64,000 nucleotides of DNA from Dicaeum eximium (GCA_013396995.1 VWZP01002893.1:310001-374000); one strand, 5' to 3'; positions 11,216-24,099 are shown, counted from the first letter of the stretch. Translations and numbers: made by a program. The notes: generated by a model from the sequence alone, not told the origin.

Positions 11216-13373
11216 ATAATGTGTGGGGAGGGGATTGGGAGAAGAAAGTAGGGAAGAGCGTCTTGGCAGAGGCAAGGACTGCTTTCCCTGCGTGCCCATT
11301 TATTTGTCTCAGTAACAGACTTGGTAGTTAGAACTTTGTTCATTGACATAAAAATACCTCTATGAATGGATAGAAATTAACACTTTTTTTTTAAAATGGG
11401 ATTTTACCCCCAAAATGTAACGTGGAAATTAACAGGCATCCTTCTGCTCTCTTGGGATCTGCTCATCTGCTTTTGTTCATCAGGCAGCTTGTCACTTTTC
11501 ATCATCAAGACGTTTATATGCAGGAGAAGGAAAACTTCAAGAATGATCAAAATGGCTTATCAAGGTTGGAGGTACAGTCCAAGGTGGTTTATGTCTATCC
11601 TGGTTGCTTTTCAAATGCAAGGTCATACTGCCTATTCTGACCCCACACATGATCAACTGCTACCTGTGCAAAGTACAAGTAACTGCTTCCTTCCTATCCT
11701 TCCTCTGCAACCTTACAATCTGTCTAAGCTAGGAAATGCTAGGATCTGATGAGTAATCATGGCTGGGTCTTCCATGTTTTACAGCTCCTCCTAGAGCTCA
11801 CAGACCATCACCTCTGTTTTCCTATACTCACACACATCTTTTCTGTTAGAGGAGTCCCTTCTTCTTGTGACAGCTTTAAGATGACTATTCTACAAAGATT
11901 CAAAAGCTTCAGTTTAGTTATTCTGTTCCCATGCTCCTAGGCAGTCAGTGCTCATTACCAAAACCTCATTAAACACTGAATTGTGAATGGCTTGTTTCCA
12001 ATCACATGGAGTTATATCCAGCATGCCACTAGACCTGTTCTGAGCTCCACAAAAGGAAGATCTCAGACCATTAGGGGAATGTAGGCCATTAGTTGGTGTG
12101 CAGAACTGATTGATCCAGGAGCATCTATTCGGGCAAGCTCCAGACCCCAGTACCTCCCAGTTAATCCACTTAGCACTGTGTTTGCATGTTTGCTGAGGCA
12201 TTCAAAGGGGCTGTATGGAAAGAAGGATTTCTCTATAATGAATGGAAACAAACAAGATCAAAAGGCAGAGATAAGCAAACAGACAGGATTTCAAACCTAA
12301 CCTGCGTTTAAACTGAGTGGCTGTCAATATTAATAACATAAAAGCAGCAGTGAAGTGTGGCTGACACATGCCAGGTAGAGAATGCTTAGAGACATCTGAA
12401 AATCCCATCAGAAATTGCAAAGGCAAATGTAATTAGCATGTCTGGAATTGTCTTAATTCATTTGGTTTATATTGTCTTGAGAAGCTGGCAAGGATCCTCT
12501 GCACACAGCTTGTGCAGGCACAACTTTGTCCTTTTCCAGTCCTTTTACCCCTTTTTGCCAGTCTATAAATGGAGGTAATGGGATGATGCTAACACAGGAT
12601 GTTCCTGACTGTGGCATAAGGCACTTTCTCAGTGTATTCAGGATTCAAGACTTGTAGAAATTGCAGACCCTACTTGACAGTTCTGCGTGCTGGAAGAATT
12701 CAATTTTGCCCTGGCTAAACATGCAGGTCAGAGGACAGAGGCATTATCAGAATGGTGTGGAGGCCCGTGGCTGGGCTTGCTGATGCTGATGTAGGCTGGG
12801 AGAGCAAAGTTGTGTGGGGGAAAGAGCAGGGAGGCCAGTGTGAGATACTGAAATGGGTAATGGCTCAAACATTTTTAAAATCACTTTGCCCGTTGTACCA
12901 AACTCTGCAAAGAAGCAACTGCTGATCTGTGACCACAGAAGCCCACCCCCCAAACATGTCTCTTGATGGGAATTTGGACCATGAGTTAAGCTGCCTGATG
13001 GGACAAGTAAACAAGGCTGGAAGAGGAGAATATATCCACAAGGAAAGCCAAACTCAGCAGCTGTGCTGAAAATCAGCTCTGGCTAGATTTGGCAGGTGGA
13101 GGCCATAGCCCACCAACGCATTTGTGAGGCTGGGTTTGCATACTTTTTCTCCCTCAGCTGAGGAAGAAGATGAGAGTTTTTGGGTGTGTGATGGTGTAAC
13201 CTCTGGTCTGGATAAGACAGAGGGGCTGAACACCCACCACAAGTGGCTACAAGCCACATAGGAAGGAGACCCCATGGAGAATCCTCCCTTGCACAAATGG
13301 GCTCAGTTGTAAAACTCCCTGCCCTGCCCCAGGAAATGTCACCTTCACACGGGACATTCACGTGAGAGGCAGC
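11216..13373. other. Non-coding, nothing firmly recognised
   Basis: No supported exon. A weak MIR-like stretch lies near 12.52-12.60 kb and is listed separately. Open frames on both strands are below 120 codons. Confidence 0.5.
12520..12600 (+). repeat. Possible MIR-type SINE remnant
   Basis: 'tttgtccttttccagtcctt' followed by 'gccagtctataaatggaggt' resembles the MIR stretch '..CAGTTTCCCCATCTGTAAAATGGGGATAAT'. It is very diverged and the flanking MIR parts are not visible. Confidence 0.3.
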
Positions 13374-13849
13374 TGTCATGATTTAAAAGGCATCATAAAC
13401 CATCAAAGACCCCCAAAGTGCCCCCAAACTAATTTCTGAGGCATTCCACCAGAGGACTGCACATGATCCAAAGTGTTGCAACAGGTCCAGAGTTGGTTGC
13501 AAAAGACACTGTAAAACTCCCTGCCGCAGGGTAAGTGCTGGGGCGTTCCCACATATACCTGAACTGTATCAATCACAGAACTCTGTGTTTTGTGGGACCC
13601 ACACCACTCAAGAACAAGAACAAGAGGACCAATGGGACGCCACTGGGCCCACAGAGTCGTGATAGCTTTTTACTTAATCTGTCTGTCTCTCTTTCTCCCC
13701 TTCCCCCTCTTGTCTTTTTCTTTCTATCTGTCTACCTCACATTTACTGTTAAATAAAATCCTTACTATTGACTTCAGCATGTGGTCTTGTTTGCTCTTTA
13801 ATTAGGGCAGAGGCATCTCTGTAATAAATTCAAAAATTGGATCTTAACA
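13374..13849 (+). mobile_element. Solo ERV LTR (class not assigned)
   Basis: A 476-bp block that begins TGTCATGATTT and ends TTAACA, so it has the TG...CA ends of a retroviral LTR. It includes a pyrimidine-rich U3/R stretch ('tctttctccccttccccctc'), a polyadenylation signal AATAAA at 13,752-13,757 and the downstream 'ttgtttgctctttaattagg'. The layout matches an LTR type common in songbirds. No gag, pol or env sequence flanks it, so it is a solo LTR. The sequences at the two ends (ggcagc and gcaagt) are not a clear target-site duplication, so the insertion is old or an end is slightly misplaced. Confidence 0.75.
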
Positions 13850-15469
13850 GCAAGTGATGCCTTCAGTCAAAACCAAGGGTGGTTGAATTGATTGTGGGTG
13901 TGCACTGCCTTTGTAGGACCAGACCTAAATGTAGATGCAGTACAATGAGGAGTACAAAACCAACAGGTAGAGGGACAGATTGGAGAAATCGAGTGTAAAG
14001 GAAATGCAGGAGCTGAAACTGCAGTTTAATGTATCTACAAGTGCACATTTAGCAGGCAGTGGCTGATGACAATGTAGGGATTTGGGGGCTCCACAGTAAA
14101 TTTCCAAAGCCTTTTGCTCAGGAGATTAGTGCATAACCCAGGAAATCAATAGCCAAAAAGGGTGGTTTATGCTGAAGCTGGCAACAGGTACAAAATCACA
14201 GTAAATAAATGCAGAATGACTACACTCTCATGTCTGAATAAACATATCTGGTGGAATTGTGGGAGGGCTACAGTGCACTCAGCTACATTTTTTTTGATGG
14301 GACTTTGGCAATGCAGGGAGAGCCTCTGCTGGAGTATTTGGCAGGATTTGAAGCAGTGGTGGTGGGAGTACCTTGTGAGCTCAGGGTGCAGAGCAGGCTG
14401 CTTTTAGTGTCAATCAGGGCACTGGCCCTATACAGGATGGGTCAGCACCACAAGTGTCAGCTGTAAAGAGACAGGATTTGATTTAATGAACTCATCCAGG
14501 CAACTAAAGGGCTAATATGATTCCTAAAATACAAACACTACAGGGAAATCTATTAACTGTGACTAAAATAAAAGCCTAGCTGGAAGTGAATCACAGACCC
14601 AGCTGTCACAGAGCAGTGGTTCCTGGCTGCTAAGTCATGAGCACAGTCCACAGAACACAAGTGAATGGGCATTGCTAACACCAAGACTCCTGACTGGTTC
14701 TGAAGAATATCTGCTATTTCTAGTTGAGTTTATGTGTCAGTGCTGGCACTGCTGACACCATTTCTTTCCAGAGCTGGTAAAGAAAAGACATGACAGCACT
14801 GCAGTACCAAGCCAGGTGGAGAAGCAAGGTGAGTGAATAACGCAGTTTGGAGGAGAAGGAAGAAGACAACTGTGACAATAGCTGAAGGAGAATAAAAGGG
14901 CTGAGGCAGTCATACAAACAGATGCAGAGCACTGCTTGATTTTGAAATGAATCCCAGCTGTAGAAATGCTGTTCTTGAGCCAACAGGTTGCAGCTGTAGC
15001 TTGGATCCACAGCCAAGGAGGGCTGGTGGGAGCACTGGGTAAAACCAAATTTTCTGTGAAATACCTGTGTGGAGGTCAAGATGAGCTCTGGATGAGTAAG
15101 GCCAGACAAGAAGAAGCTGGAATGAAAAAAAGAAAATGGGATGAGAGTGAGAGACTACAGACCCTCTTTCCAGGTGATGTCTTGGTTTGAATTTTCTGTG
15201 GCCACACTGGCATTGAAATACCAAGTGAACCGCTGCTCTTGCTTCCCTGGGGGAATGGTTAGAGCTGAAATAACTCAGCAGCCCTGAGCTGGTGGATTTG
15301 TTTTTATTCAAAACATAATGGTATTATTTCTCTCCTCCTACTGCCCTTTTTTCTCAAGTGTTTAGAATTGGTATTTCTGCTATAAGTAGGTCAGGGAACC
15401 TAATTAGGTCAGGGTGACTCTCTAAATGTGGCAGATCTATAAGCAAAGCTGGAGAGGGAAGACCTGACT

Positions 15470-15915
15470 GTGTGTATAAACAAAAGGTGGCAAGCTGGGC
15501 CTAGTGGGAGGGATGATCCCTCAGGAAAGTGGTGAGAGCTGAGAAATACCTGTGTGGGAGCTGAGAAAGGAAAGTGAGGTGTGGGGCAGGGAACAGGGTC
15601 TGGGGGAGCAAGAAGGTTTGGGAATGGAGTACAGGCTGATGGGAGGAGTAGGGAAGAGAATGGGATTACAGCTGTAGATGTGAGGAGAGCAGAGAAAGAG
15701 TTAGAGAGGAGCTAAGGCTGAGGAGGGAAAGAGCAAGAAATGTGTCAGTGGGAGCAGATTAGAAGGGCTGGGAATGGGGTTGCATGGAGGGCAGAAGGTG
15801 GCAAAACGTGGGGAAAAGGCTTAGATGGTGAAGTGTATCTGAGAGGGAGAGTATGAAGGGCACAACAGGGGTGATGCTTTTAACTAGAGAGTGGAAAATG
15901 AGATATCAGGGAGAG
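15470..15915 (+). repeat. Purine-rich (GGGA/GAGA) low-complexity stretch
   Basis: About 450 bp in which the + strand is dominated by A and G, for example 'gggaggagtagggaagagaa' and 'gtgaggagagcagagaaaga'. No fixed unit is repeated. Pyrimidine interruptions are scattered, so a long uninterrupted mirror tract is not present. Confidence 0.6.
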
Positions 15916-18177
15916 AAGAATGTGCTATTCACGTAGTGGGAAGCTGCCAATCCCAGCAAAGGTGCGGTGAAGCTGTCATTGTGTCCTTTCCCTCCTCTCT
16001 GGCGAGGGTGAGCGTGCTGAAGGCAAAATTATGGAAGAAAAGGGGCCTGTGACTGTGCTTGTGCTTCTCAGTTGCACCTCATTTTGCAGGGGCATTGCTG
16101 ACTTTGTTGTCAAAGCTCTGACTCCCATCCAAGGTTTGGTGTTCTTCCGCTGGAGTCATCAAAATTTGCTTCCCTCAAACACAAAGATGATGAAGTTGCA
16201 GCAATGGGAAGAGATGTTTACATCAAAGGGAGAAACCCCCAGGGTTTGAAAGTTAATCCTTTTTATGTGTCTAATTTTGTGTCTTAGTCACCCAATGCCT
16301 TGCATGTTTGGAGTTGCCAGGTTGAAAATGATGCACGTGACCCTGTGGGACCCCTCAAACTATTGTTCCATGAAAATGTGGAGACTTCATTTCCCCCTCT
16401 GCAGCATCTCCCTCCTTCTTTTATCACATTTTGAGTATATTCATGGGTGCAAAATCCGTGCCTCCATGCAGGCTGCGTCTGCGGTGGGAGGGCATTCTGG
16501 GTCAGCTTCACACCCTTGGGAATGAACACTTCTTTCTGAGCTGAGTAGGACACTGCATTGCACAGTACCCTGTGGGCTCTGGGGCAGCTTACTGCATTCA
16601 GCCTTGCTCCCACAGCTCCTCTCCTGATAATGGTTATGCTGCCCCATTATGGGGTGTGTAGTGTTGCTCAGAGGACTGAGTGGCAGCCTGGAGGGAGAGC
16701 TGACCTGTTTTATTATTATTGTCAGCCCTGGCTGTAAGATCCACTGGCATAGTGTTGGCAGTGGGGCAACCAGAGCTGTCATCTGAGGCTTGTGTACAGA
16801 GATCTGCTGTACCTGAGCCCTTGTCAATGGTCCTTAGTCCCATAGTTGCCCTATTAATACTGAAAGTAATTTTAGTTTTCTTATTCCACGGACATTATTA
16901 GTCCTGACCTAGCTGCTGCTCAAGTTTTACAGTGTTTAGCTTTTGCTATTTGTTTTGGATAGCCATTACATGGTGCTCTACTGAAATCTGCTTCTTAGGG
17001 CTAAGAGCAGTGGATCTGGAAGAGAAAGAAAAAGGACATAAAAGAAATACTTGTTAAGGAGGGGGTGAGTCTCCTAGTGATACCAGCCTCGTGAGCCTTC
17101 CCTTTTTCATTAGCAGATATGTTGGCTGTGAAGAGGGTGTGCAGCTTTGGTTCTAGTGGCCAAATCCATGGATCAGCTTTGGGCCATTGGCAGTTCTGGA
17201 GTACTAGATCTATAAAGTTATGTCTGAATGGGCACTGTAAACAGATGTAATCAGTGGGCAGTGGTTAGATAGACCTGATAGAGATACAGTGTTGTACTGC
17301 TGAGATAGTAATAAAAAATGTCCGAGATTATTCTTATGTACCAGCATATACATCCTCCAAGAACAGGGCAAGAAAGGCTTTAGGATATTGATTTTAAAGT
17401 TTTTTTTGTTGATTGCTTGGGTTTTTTTAAAAACCAAAATTTCTATGTGAATACAAGAGCAAGACAGGGCAGCAGCATTTACTCTTCACTGGCAGTAGAG
17501 GAGATTTGTCTATGGATACTCTGCAATATTCCCATAAGAGTAGAGGGTAAAGTTGGGTTCTTATACAGAACAGTTGGATGTCTCATCTGGGGATGTTCTT
17601 TAGGATGAATTAATCCTTTCAATAATCCTAACTTGTTGTAATTCCAAGGGTGTAATTTGATGACACTCTATAGTGCCCAGCTTAAGAGTATTGAGCAAAA
17701 ACTTTTTTAAAAAGTTGAGAAACATAAAAATATGTTTGATTGTATTTTTCCCCCGGTTATTTCAGTTTTTTTTCATGGTGAAATTCTTCCTCAGTACTTT
17801 ACTTTACTAGAAAAAATGGAGTACAGTTATTAACTCCCTTTGTCCTATAGCCATTTGATCTTTTTCTCTACTCCAAATACTACTTCTGACCATGAATACT
17901 TATATTTCTTTAAAAGAATGCAAAACAAATATCAACTTAGTTTGATGGTGAAATGTGCCTTGAAAGAAAATATTATAGTTAGAGTATTTCCAAATATTTT
18001 AAATGATGAAACACCACGGAATTATGTGGAAACTAGACTGCAAAATGGAAAGCTGAGCTGTCCAAGTGAAGCAGGGAATTTATGTCACAACTTTGTAAGT
18101 GGGTTTTTTGAATACAAACACCAATTTTACGAAATCAGAAGCAACTTTTCAGAACTGTGATGACAGCATCTGATTTG

Positions 18178-18210
18178 TTATTATTACCATTATTATTATT
18201 ATTATTATTG
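18178..18210 (+). repeat. (ATT)n microsatellite
   Basis: A run of TTA/ATT triplets with one interruption ('ttaccatta'), about 11 units. Confidence 0.9.
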
Positions 18211-18790
18211 TCAGAGTTAAGCTTTACCCATCTGCCTTCTTCTGTGCACACATTAAGAGCCAAGGCCCCTCTGGTACTTCACAGGGAGTTCAGACAGCAC
18301 CAAAGCAGTGTAGCAACATGCGTTAGACATGAGGAGGAATCACCACAGAGATCAGGCAAACACCTGGGATCAGTGATAAGCAGAGTCACTGGACTCCATT
18401 GTGGTACTGATACCTCTTAAAAAGAAGCACCAAGAGTTGAAGAATTACAGAATAGTGTTATGCCTTGCCTTGCCTGGTTGTTATGAAATCAAAGATGGGC
18501 TGGTATCCAGCTGCTTCAGGACTCTACTTGAATGAGTTTCTCTCTCAGCTCTCCCCCTTTTTTCATGTGCTCCTCTCTTAGTACCTTCAGAAGTAGCTCC
18601 CTGCCCTGCCCAATGTCACTTCCATAACAGCTCAGCTCTGTGCTGCTTCCCAGGGATCTCCCTCATACTTTGCTGCTTTCTTAAGGAGGCTTTGAGCCTT
18701 ACAGGACCCCTATATTTCCCCTGCAGAGACAATGTTGTGTCACTCCTGGCTTCAAAAGGCAGCAGATGGAGGACCCACATACTAGTTAAG

Positions 18791-18985
18791 ATCACAGAAT
18801 GGTTTGGATCAGAAGGGGCCTCAAAGATCATCTCATTCCAACCCCCTGCCATGGGCAGAGGTACCTTCCAATAAATCAGGTTGCTCAAAGTCCTGTATAA
18901 CCTGGCCTTGAACACTTCCAAACATGGGGCATCCACAACTTCTCTGGGCAACCTGTTCCAGTGCCTCATTTCCTTTTGAAAGCCT
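18791..18985 (-). repeat. CR1 LINE, 3'-tail fragment
   Basis: The + strand reads 'atcacagaatggtttggatc', 'ccaaccccctgccatgggca', 'ggttgctcaaagtcctgtat', 'ctggccttgaacacttcc' and 'gggcaacctgttccagtgcc', the diagnostic reverse complement of the CR1 3' end. Only about 195 bp remain, so it is strongly 5'-truncated. The terminal repeat of CR1 sits at the left edge, which places the element on the minus strand. Confidence 0.95.
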
Positions 18986-19584
18986 GAGAGTTAAAAGCTT
19001 TTTAGGGAGAGATATGAAGGAAACCTGTTACACATATTGGAGGAAATCTAATTACATATATTTGCTGGAAGCATCTGCAAATGAAAGAGGAGAAGGAAGG
19101 TTAAAAGAGTGTGTTTAGCAGAAGTTTGAATAGCAAGTAAGATGTGAAGTTGCAGATCAATATTTATTAAACTATTGACACTACCTGTAGCACTACCAAA
19201 ATCTTTATTCTGTTAAAACATCTTATGTTAAATTAGAAAGATAAATCCATGGTTGCATTTTATGATTTCTACACATTAAATATGGGGTTGATGTCAGTTT
19301 TTGCCCTGGACTAGTAGTATGCCCAAGAGAAGGCTATAGGGGCATATTTGCCTTATACAAGATGTTGAAAAGGCCTTTGATAACTTTTCAGGTAGATTCT
19401 GTGTTGCTTTCCTCTTTGGTTAATCTTTGATACTTACGCGACTCTTTGAAATGTATCCAATTCTTCCTGCAGATAAACAACACGTAAGATGTGTCAGTAG
19501 CAATGACACACACATTCCTAAGAGGTTCTTATGGTGTGCTGGGAACCTGATCTTCACTGTGCCACTAGGGCAGAAAGATTTTGT
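18986..19584. other. Non-coding, nothing recognised
   Basis: AT-rich interval between a CR1 tail and a MIR; no gene or repeat recognised. Confidence 0.5.
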
Positions 19585-19765
19585 GTTCTGGGCCTTGACC
19601 TGCAGCTCTGGAGATCTGCATTTAATTTTCAGTTCTGCCACATACTTCCCAAGTGACCTTGTGCGAGTCATTTATTCTCTCAGCATTTAATTATCACCCT
19701 TTTGCAGATGAGAAGTTGACACTTCTCTGCCTTCCAGAGAGTAATGTGAGGATAAATTCATCAAC
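19585..19765 (+). repeat. MIR-type ancient SINE (sense)
   Basis: Successive blocks match the amniote MIR order: 'cagctctggagatctgcatt', 'ttcagttctgccacatactt', 'gtgaccttgtgcgagtcatt', 'ctctcagcatttaattatca', 'cttttgcagatgagaag' and 'gtgaggataaattcat'. These correspond to the box-B-side, core and 3' parts of MIR. Many substitutions are consistent with great age. Confidence 0.75.
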
Positions 19766-21087
19766 CTTCATGTTCTGCTGTGAACAATGGGAGTTCACTG
19801 AGGCAAAGCAAAGTCCAATGAGGAGATGAGACAGCACAGAGAACCAAAGCAAGGATGAAGCCCATTTTAACTAGCTAGTGAGCTGTCCTGTATGAGGAGA
19901 GTGTATGATGTCTTGCAGGGATTTACATCAGTCCTCTGAGCGTGCAATGCTATGACCTCAGTATCCCAGCCTTCATTACAGTGACAAACTGGAGGGTGGG
20001 GGGAACACGAGGTTCCTGGGTCTCTTTTAGTAAGTAGTTATCCGATGGCTCATTCACTTATGTCACTTTTTTGTGATGCTCCTGCCTTTTCATTTCTGTA
20101 GCTAGTCTGAGTCAAGCATGGAAAATGGTCATTTACTGAGATTACAGAATGTGGGTTGTATCACAAATGGGAGGAAAAGGTGCAAAGCATAAAAATGGTC
20201 CCTTGGAGAGAAAATGCTCCATGTCAGTCTGTGTTGTCATTGTGATTTATTGTTCTAGAACAGTTGAACATTTCTGTTATCACTGCCAAAGGACTTCAAC
20301 TGCATGGGACATTTTCAGCGTTCCCTATAGATGGCTTTCATTTTTACAGGTGACAGCTGTGGGTCTGGATCACACAAACATATGGCTTGACCTTGGAGTG
20401 AAGTTATTAAAGAAGTAGGTGCAATTCAGAGGATAGAATTGCTGTGGAGGTGTTGGAGTCAGCTGCCTACGTATCTCTTGCCTGTGGCTCGTCACTAAGT
20501 GCATACCATAGACACTTAACAGTCCAGACAGTGCCTCCCTTGTCTGGTTTCACTTGGAAACTTCCAAGCAGAGGACTACCTGCCCCTTCCTTTGTAGCTG
20601 TTCCTGCAAGTAATTCAAACTTTTTGACTGGTATTCTGCAGCTGTTGCTCTGCCAATGTTCAGAAGGCTGGATTTCAAGTGCATTTCACATCTTGCTCCT
20701 TCAAGAGCAGGTGAGCATTGAGCATCCTTCTGTGTAGCCAGAGCATGGACTCAACCTTGGAGTCATTTGGGGTGCCAAGCTGCATATGGCAGTTGGCCTC
20801 TTGTCAGGTATGGATGAAGGCAATTGCTTGCCCCAAGGATAGCAAAATACTATCAGACAGCTCTGGTCTAATTTTTAGTTTATTCTCCACAGCTTTTATT
20901 AAAGATAAATGGAGCTTCAGGTATTTAGCACTTTGGAATGTCATGTTACAAGACAGACCTCTTCTCTGTTAATGGAGTTTACTTACTATGTAGATGGAAA
21001 ACATTTGCAAGACCTAGACTTCATTGTTTTTATTACATTTTTCAGATACTGAAAATCTACCTTTTCTACTTGCTGCTTGATATTAGA

Positions 21088-21125
21088 TTAAAAAAAAAAA
21101 CCCAAACAAAACCAAAAAAACAAAC
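21088..21125 (+). repeat. A-rich low-complexity tract
   Basis: A ten-A run followed by CCCAAAC/CCAAAA interruptions. It could be an old poly(A) tail, but no retrocopied gene body was recognised on its left. Confidence 0.7.
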
Positions 21126-21417
21126 CTTGGTAATTGATTTAATTTGCTTTGCAGCTTCCAGGAAATACAGATAGTCTGTTTGGATGTGTGCATTTTGGGA
21201 TCTTTTGGAAGCCTTTTGCCTGTGAATCTCTTGGTTTTATAAGATACTGTATCTTGGCTAGCAGGGTCCAAGATGCCAAGTAAAAAAGAGAATAGACACT
21301 TGGGGGACGAGATTTTTGAATATTCAAATTGCTAATGGTAATCTCCTCTAGTTTGAACCAGGTGCTTGTATATCTTTAGGATGTAAGATCTAGTTGGGGA
21401 AGCAAGTTCATGTGGTT

Positions 21418-21530
21418 GGGTTTTTTTTGTTGTTGTTGTTTTTTTTGTTTGTTTGTTTGCTTGTTTGGGTTTTTGTTTCATTTTTGTTTTGTTTGTTTTT
21501 GTGTGTATGGGTTTTTTTGTTTCCTTTCTG
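21418..21530 (+). repeat. T-rich (GTTT)n/(GTT)n low-complexity tract
   Basis: Stretches of GTT and GTTT ('ttgtttgtttgtttgcttgt') and T8 runs over about 110 bp. Confidence 0.85.
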
Positions 21531-22966
21531 TCTCAATGGCATTTTTAAAATCTCCTTCCCAGCATTTCTAATGTTAGAAAGAATTCCAGGAAAATCAAGC
21601 AGCCCATGAGAAGTAGATGCTGCCTTTGCTGCATCTTCATCCTGGCTTCTCTGGAGTAATGCTGTAGGGTATAAAACATGTTTCCTGTTAGGAAAAAATG
21701 TGCTGTAAAGAAGGAAGCCTAAGTAAATATACAATAAAGAGATGTATAAAAGTGTCTTCAAGAGACAATTCATGGCTCTGTTAGTATCACAAGGAGATTT
21801 TTGTGGAGGTTTTTAGAGGTCCTTGCTGTAGTACAAGGAATGACTCTGATGCCAAACTTTAAACCCCATGTTGAAAACAAACAGCCAGCATGCTCTCAGC
21901 CTTTTCAGCATCTGTTAAATAAGGCAGTATAAAGAGCTGTGCTGTGGATATTAGAGGCTTGGCACACTCCTAGTATAGCTGTCACTGGGAAAAGGTATTT
22001 ATAAAATGTGCTATGGAACAAATATGGTATTGCTGCTAATAGTGAAACAGCCCCAGAAAAATGCCTTTGGAACTCACATGAGTATGATAATGCAGCAAGA
22101 CCTTTCAGCAAAAAATTGCAGAGTGGAGAATGAACCAAACCTTCCTCTTCCTGCAGTGTGTCTGGTCATATGGGTGGGTACAGATGATATTTAGGCACAC
22201 GTAACAAAACTTGGCAACAGGAAGTGAAGGGAAGTCACATGCTTAGCAGAAACTTCAAGGGCACACTCAGGAGACAGAATGTAATTACTCAATTTGGATT
22301 TTAGCCATGACAGTGAGTTAACCCTCAGAGCAAGTGTGGGTTTATTTATCTCTCTTCCCCATCCTGAGAGTTCCGAAGATTAGAGGTAGGCGCTTAGGAC
22401 CCTTTATTTAATTTTTGATAAGTTTTTCTATGACTTGCATTCTTATAACATCTGAGCCTTAAAAACATGAATTAATTTAGTCTAATATATATCTGTGACT
22501 CTGAGAAGTATTTTCCCAGCTGCCTTTTCACACCTAGAAATAGTCCCTGAGAGAAGTGTAAGATTGAGGCAGTTTGGTTTGTTCCTTGCATTGGGGATTA
22601 CAGTTTTAGTTGCTGTCCTTTTTCACAACTAAAGGGCATAAATATCCAGGTTAGAAAACAATGGGTAATTTAATGAACCTCAAAAGACCTAGTGGAAAAC
22701 AGGGCATTTCCCCTCACTGCTGTCTTTATTCATGATGAGTGCAGAATGAGGGGCCAATCACTGTATATTTCATGAACAAAATATCAGGTTTGTTCCTGTA
22801 TATTGTATGTTAGGCAGCTGGCCTGTCCCCTCTTCCTTCTGGCTGACAGCAGGATTCTCTGATCAGGTAAGGTTTCCTGTTATGTGAGCCCTACCAGTGG
22901 AGTGCACATGGAAAACGTGTGCTTCTTTTCATTCAAGTGTTGGTTTTGATAAAAGAGATGAGATGT

Positions 22967-23576
22967 TGTGCTGGTTTGGGCTGGAGTAAATTTTCTTCAC
23001 AGTGGCTGGTATGGGGCTGTGTTTTGGATTTGTGCTGAATGCAGGGTTGACAACAGAGAGATGTTTTTGATAATAGAGAGATGTTTTTGTTATTGCTGAG
23101 CAGAGCTTACACAGAGCCAAGGCCTTTCCTGCTTCTGTGCTGCTAAGCTGGTGAGGAGGTTGGAGATGCAGGGGATATTGGGAGGAGACTCAGCTGGGAC
23201 AGGTGATCCAAACTGACCAAAGGGATGTTCCAGACCGTGTGACATCGTGCTCAGTATGGAAAGGGGGGGGAAGCAGGACAAGGGGAGGGATGTTCAGAGT
23301 GATGGTGTTTGTCTTCCCAAGTCACCATTGTGTGTGATGGGGCCCTGCTCTCCTGGAGATGGCTGAACACCTGCCTGCCATGGGAAGCAGTGAACTTAAT
23401 CCTTGTTTTGCTTTGCTTGTGGATGTGGCTTTTGTTTTACCTACTTAAACTGTCTTTATCTCAACACATGAGCTTTCCAGCTTTTAGCATTCTGATTCTC
23501 TGCCCAAGCCTGCTGGTGGGGGAGTGAGTAGGTGGCTGTGTGCTGCTTGGTTGCTGGCTGGGGTTAAACCATGACA
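22967..23576 (+). mobile_element. Solo ERVL-type LTR with 5-bp target duplication
   Basis: A 610-bp LTR that starts TGTGCTGGTTTGGGCTGG and ends GGGGTTAAACCATGACA, both hallmarks of an ERVL-type LTR widespread in birds. It is flanked on both sides by the perfect 5-bp direct repeat GATGT (22,962-22,966 and 23,577-23,581), the duplication length expected for ERVL integration. Internal landmarks include 'attttcttcacagtggctgg', 'gttattgctgagcagagctt', 'gtcttcccaagtcaccattg' and 'taaactgtctttatctcaac'. No internal retroviral sequence is present, so this is a solo LTR left by recombination. A 21-22 bp piece ('agagagatgtttttg' with flanks) is tandemly duplicated near 23,040-23,090. Confidence 0.95.
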
Positions 23577-23581
23577 GATGT

Positions 23582-24099
23582 GTTTTCCCCAGATTTTTAG
23601 AATATTTCCTGCAGAACAGCTGTTGGCCAAGGCCCCTGTCAGCATAGAAATTACTAGATAGGTGGTGACCCAGAATAAAAAGATCAAGACAGGTAAGCTG
23701 TGGACAGATTGCCCTCCAAGTAATATTTAATTATTTAATTTATTTATTTGGTAATCCATAGTCTGTAGCTATTTCTCTTGCCTTTCCCTGTCATAGGAAT
23801 AGATGAGTGAAGGACTGCTTTAAGTCATGCTTCAGAGTGCACAAGTCTGAGTTCAGAGTACTCCACAGAAGACTTCCATACACAGAAAGGTTTAGATCTA
23901 TTGCACACACAGACCTCTCCATGCCTAAAACATTAGGAAAGATGCTCATCCTGTGAAGTCTGGTGAGATCACAGATCACTCGTGGCCTGCACCGCCTCTC
24001 ATCAGGAAGCCATCATGCCAGTAAGCAAGGGCAATAGGATCTAGACTCGAAGCTCAGCTTTGCGTGTTGAAATAGTCCAAGGACACTCTGCAATGATTG
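23582..24099. other. Non-coding, nothing recognised
   Basis: AT-leaning spacer between the solo LTR and a small CpG-rich patch. No gene or repeat recognised. Confidence 0.5.

Larger units (their letters stand above)
13850..18790. other. Non-coding; one purine-rich stretch, nothing else recognised
   Basis: No exon supported. The 15.47-15.92 kb interval is strikingly purine-rich, and a short ATT microsatellite lies at 18.18 kb; both are listed separately. Frames of up to 133 codons on the minus strand at 14.7-15.3 kb overlap each other in different frames and show no domain. Confidence 0.5.
19766..22966. other. Non-coding with two homopolymer-rich patches
   Basis: No exon supported. Contains an A-rich patch (21,088-21,125) and a GTTT-rich patch (21,418-21,530), listed separately. 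Confidence 0.5.

Noticed and set aside
13368..13855. Target-site duplication around the 13.4-kb solo LTR
   Set aside because: The left flank (ggcagc) and right flank (gcaagt) share only a gca word; not enough to claim a duplication.
17840..18160. 106-codon plus-strand frame in AT-rich DNA
   Set aside because: It is the only long frame in AT-rich sequence here, but no splice sites, domain or promoter support it, and the first codons lie in ordinary AT-rich sequence.
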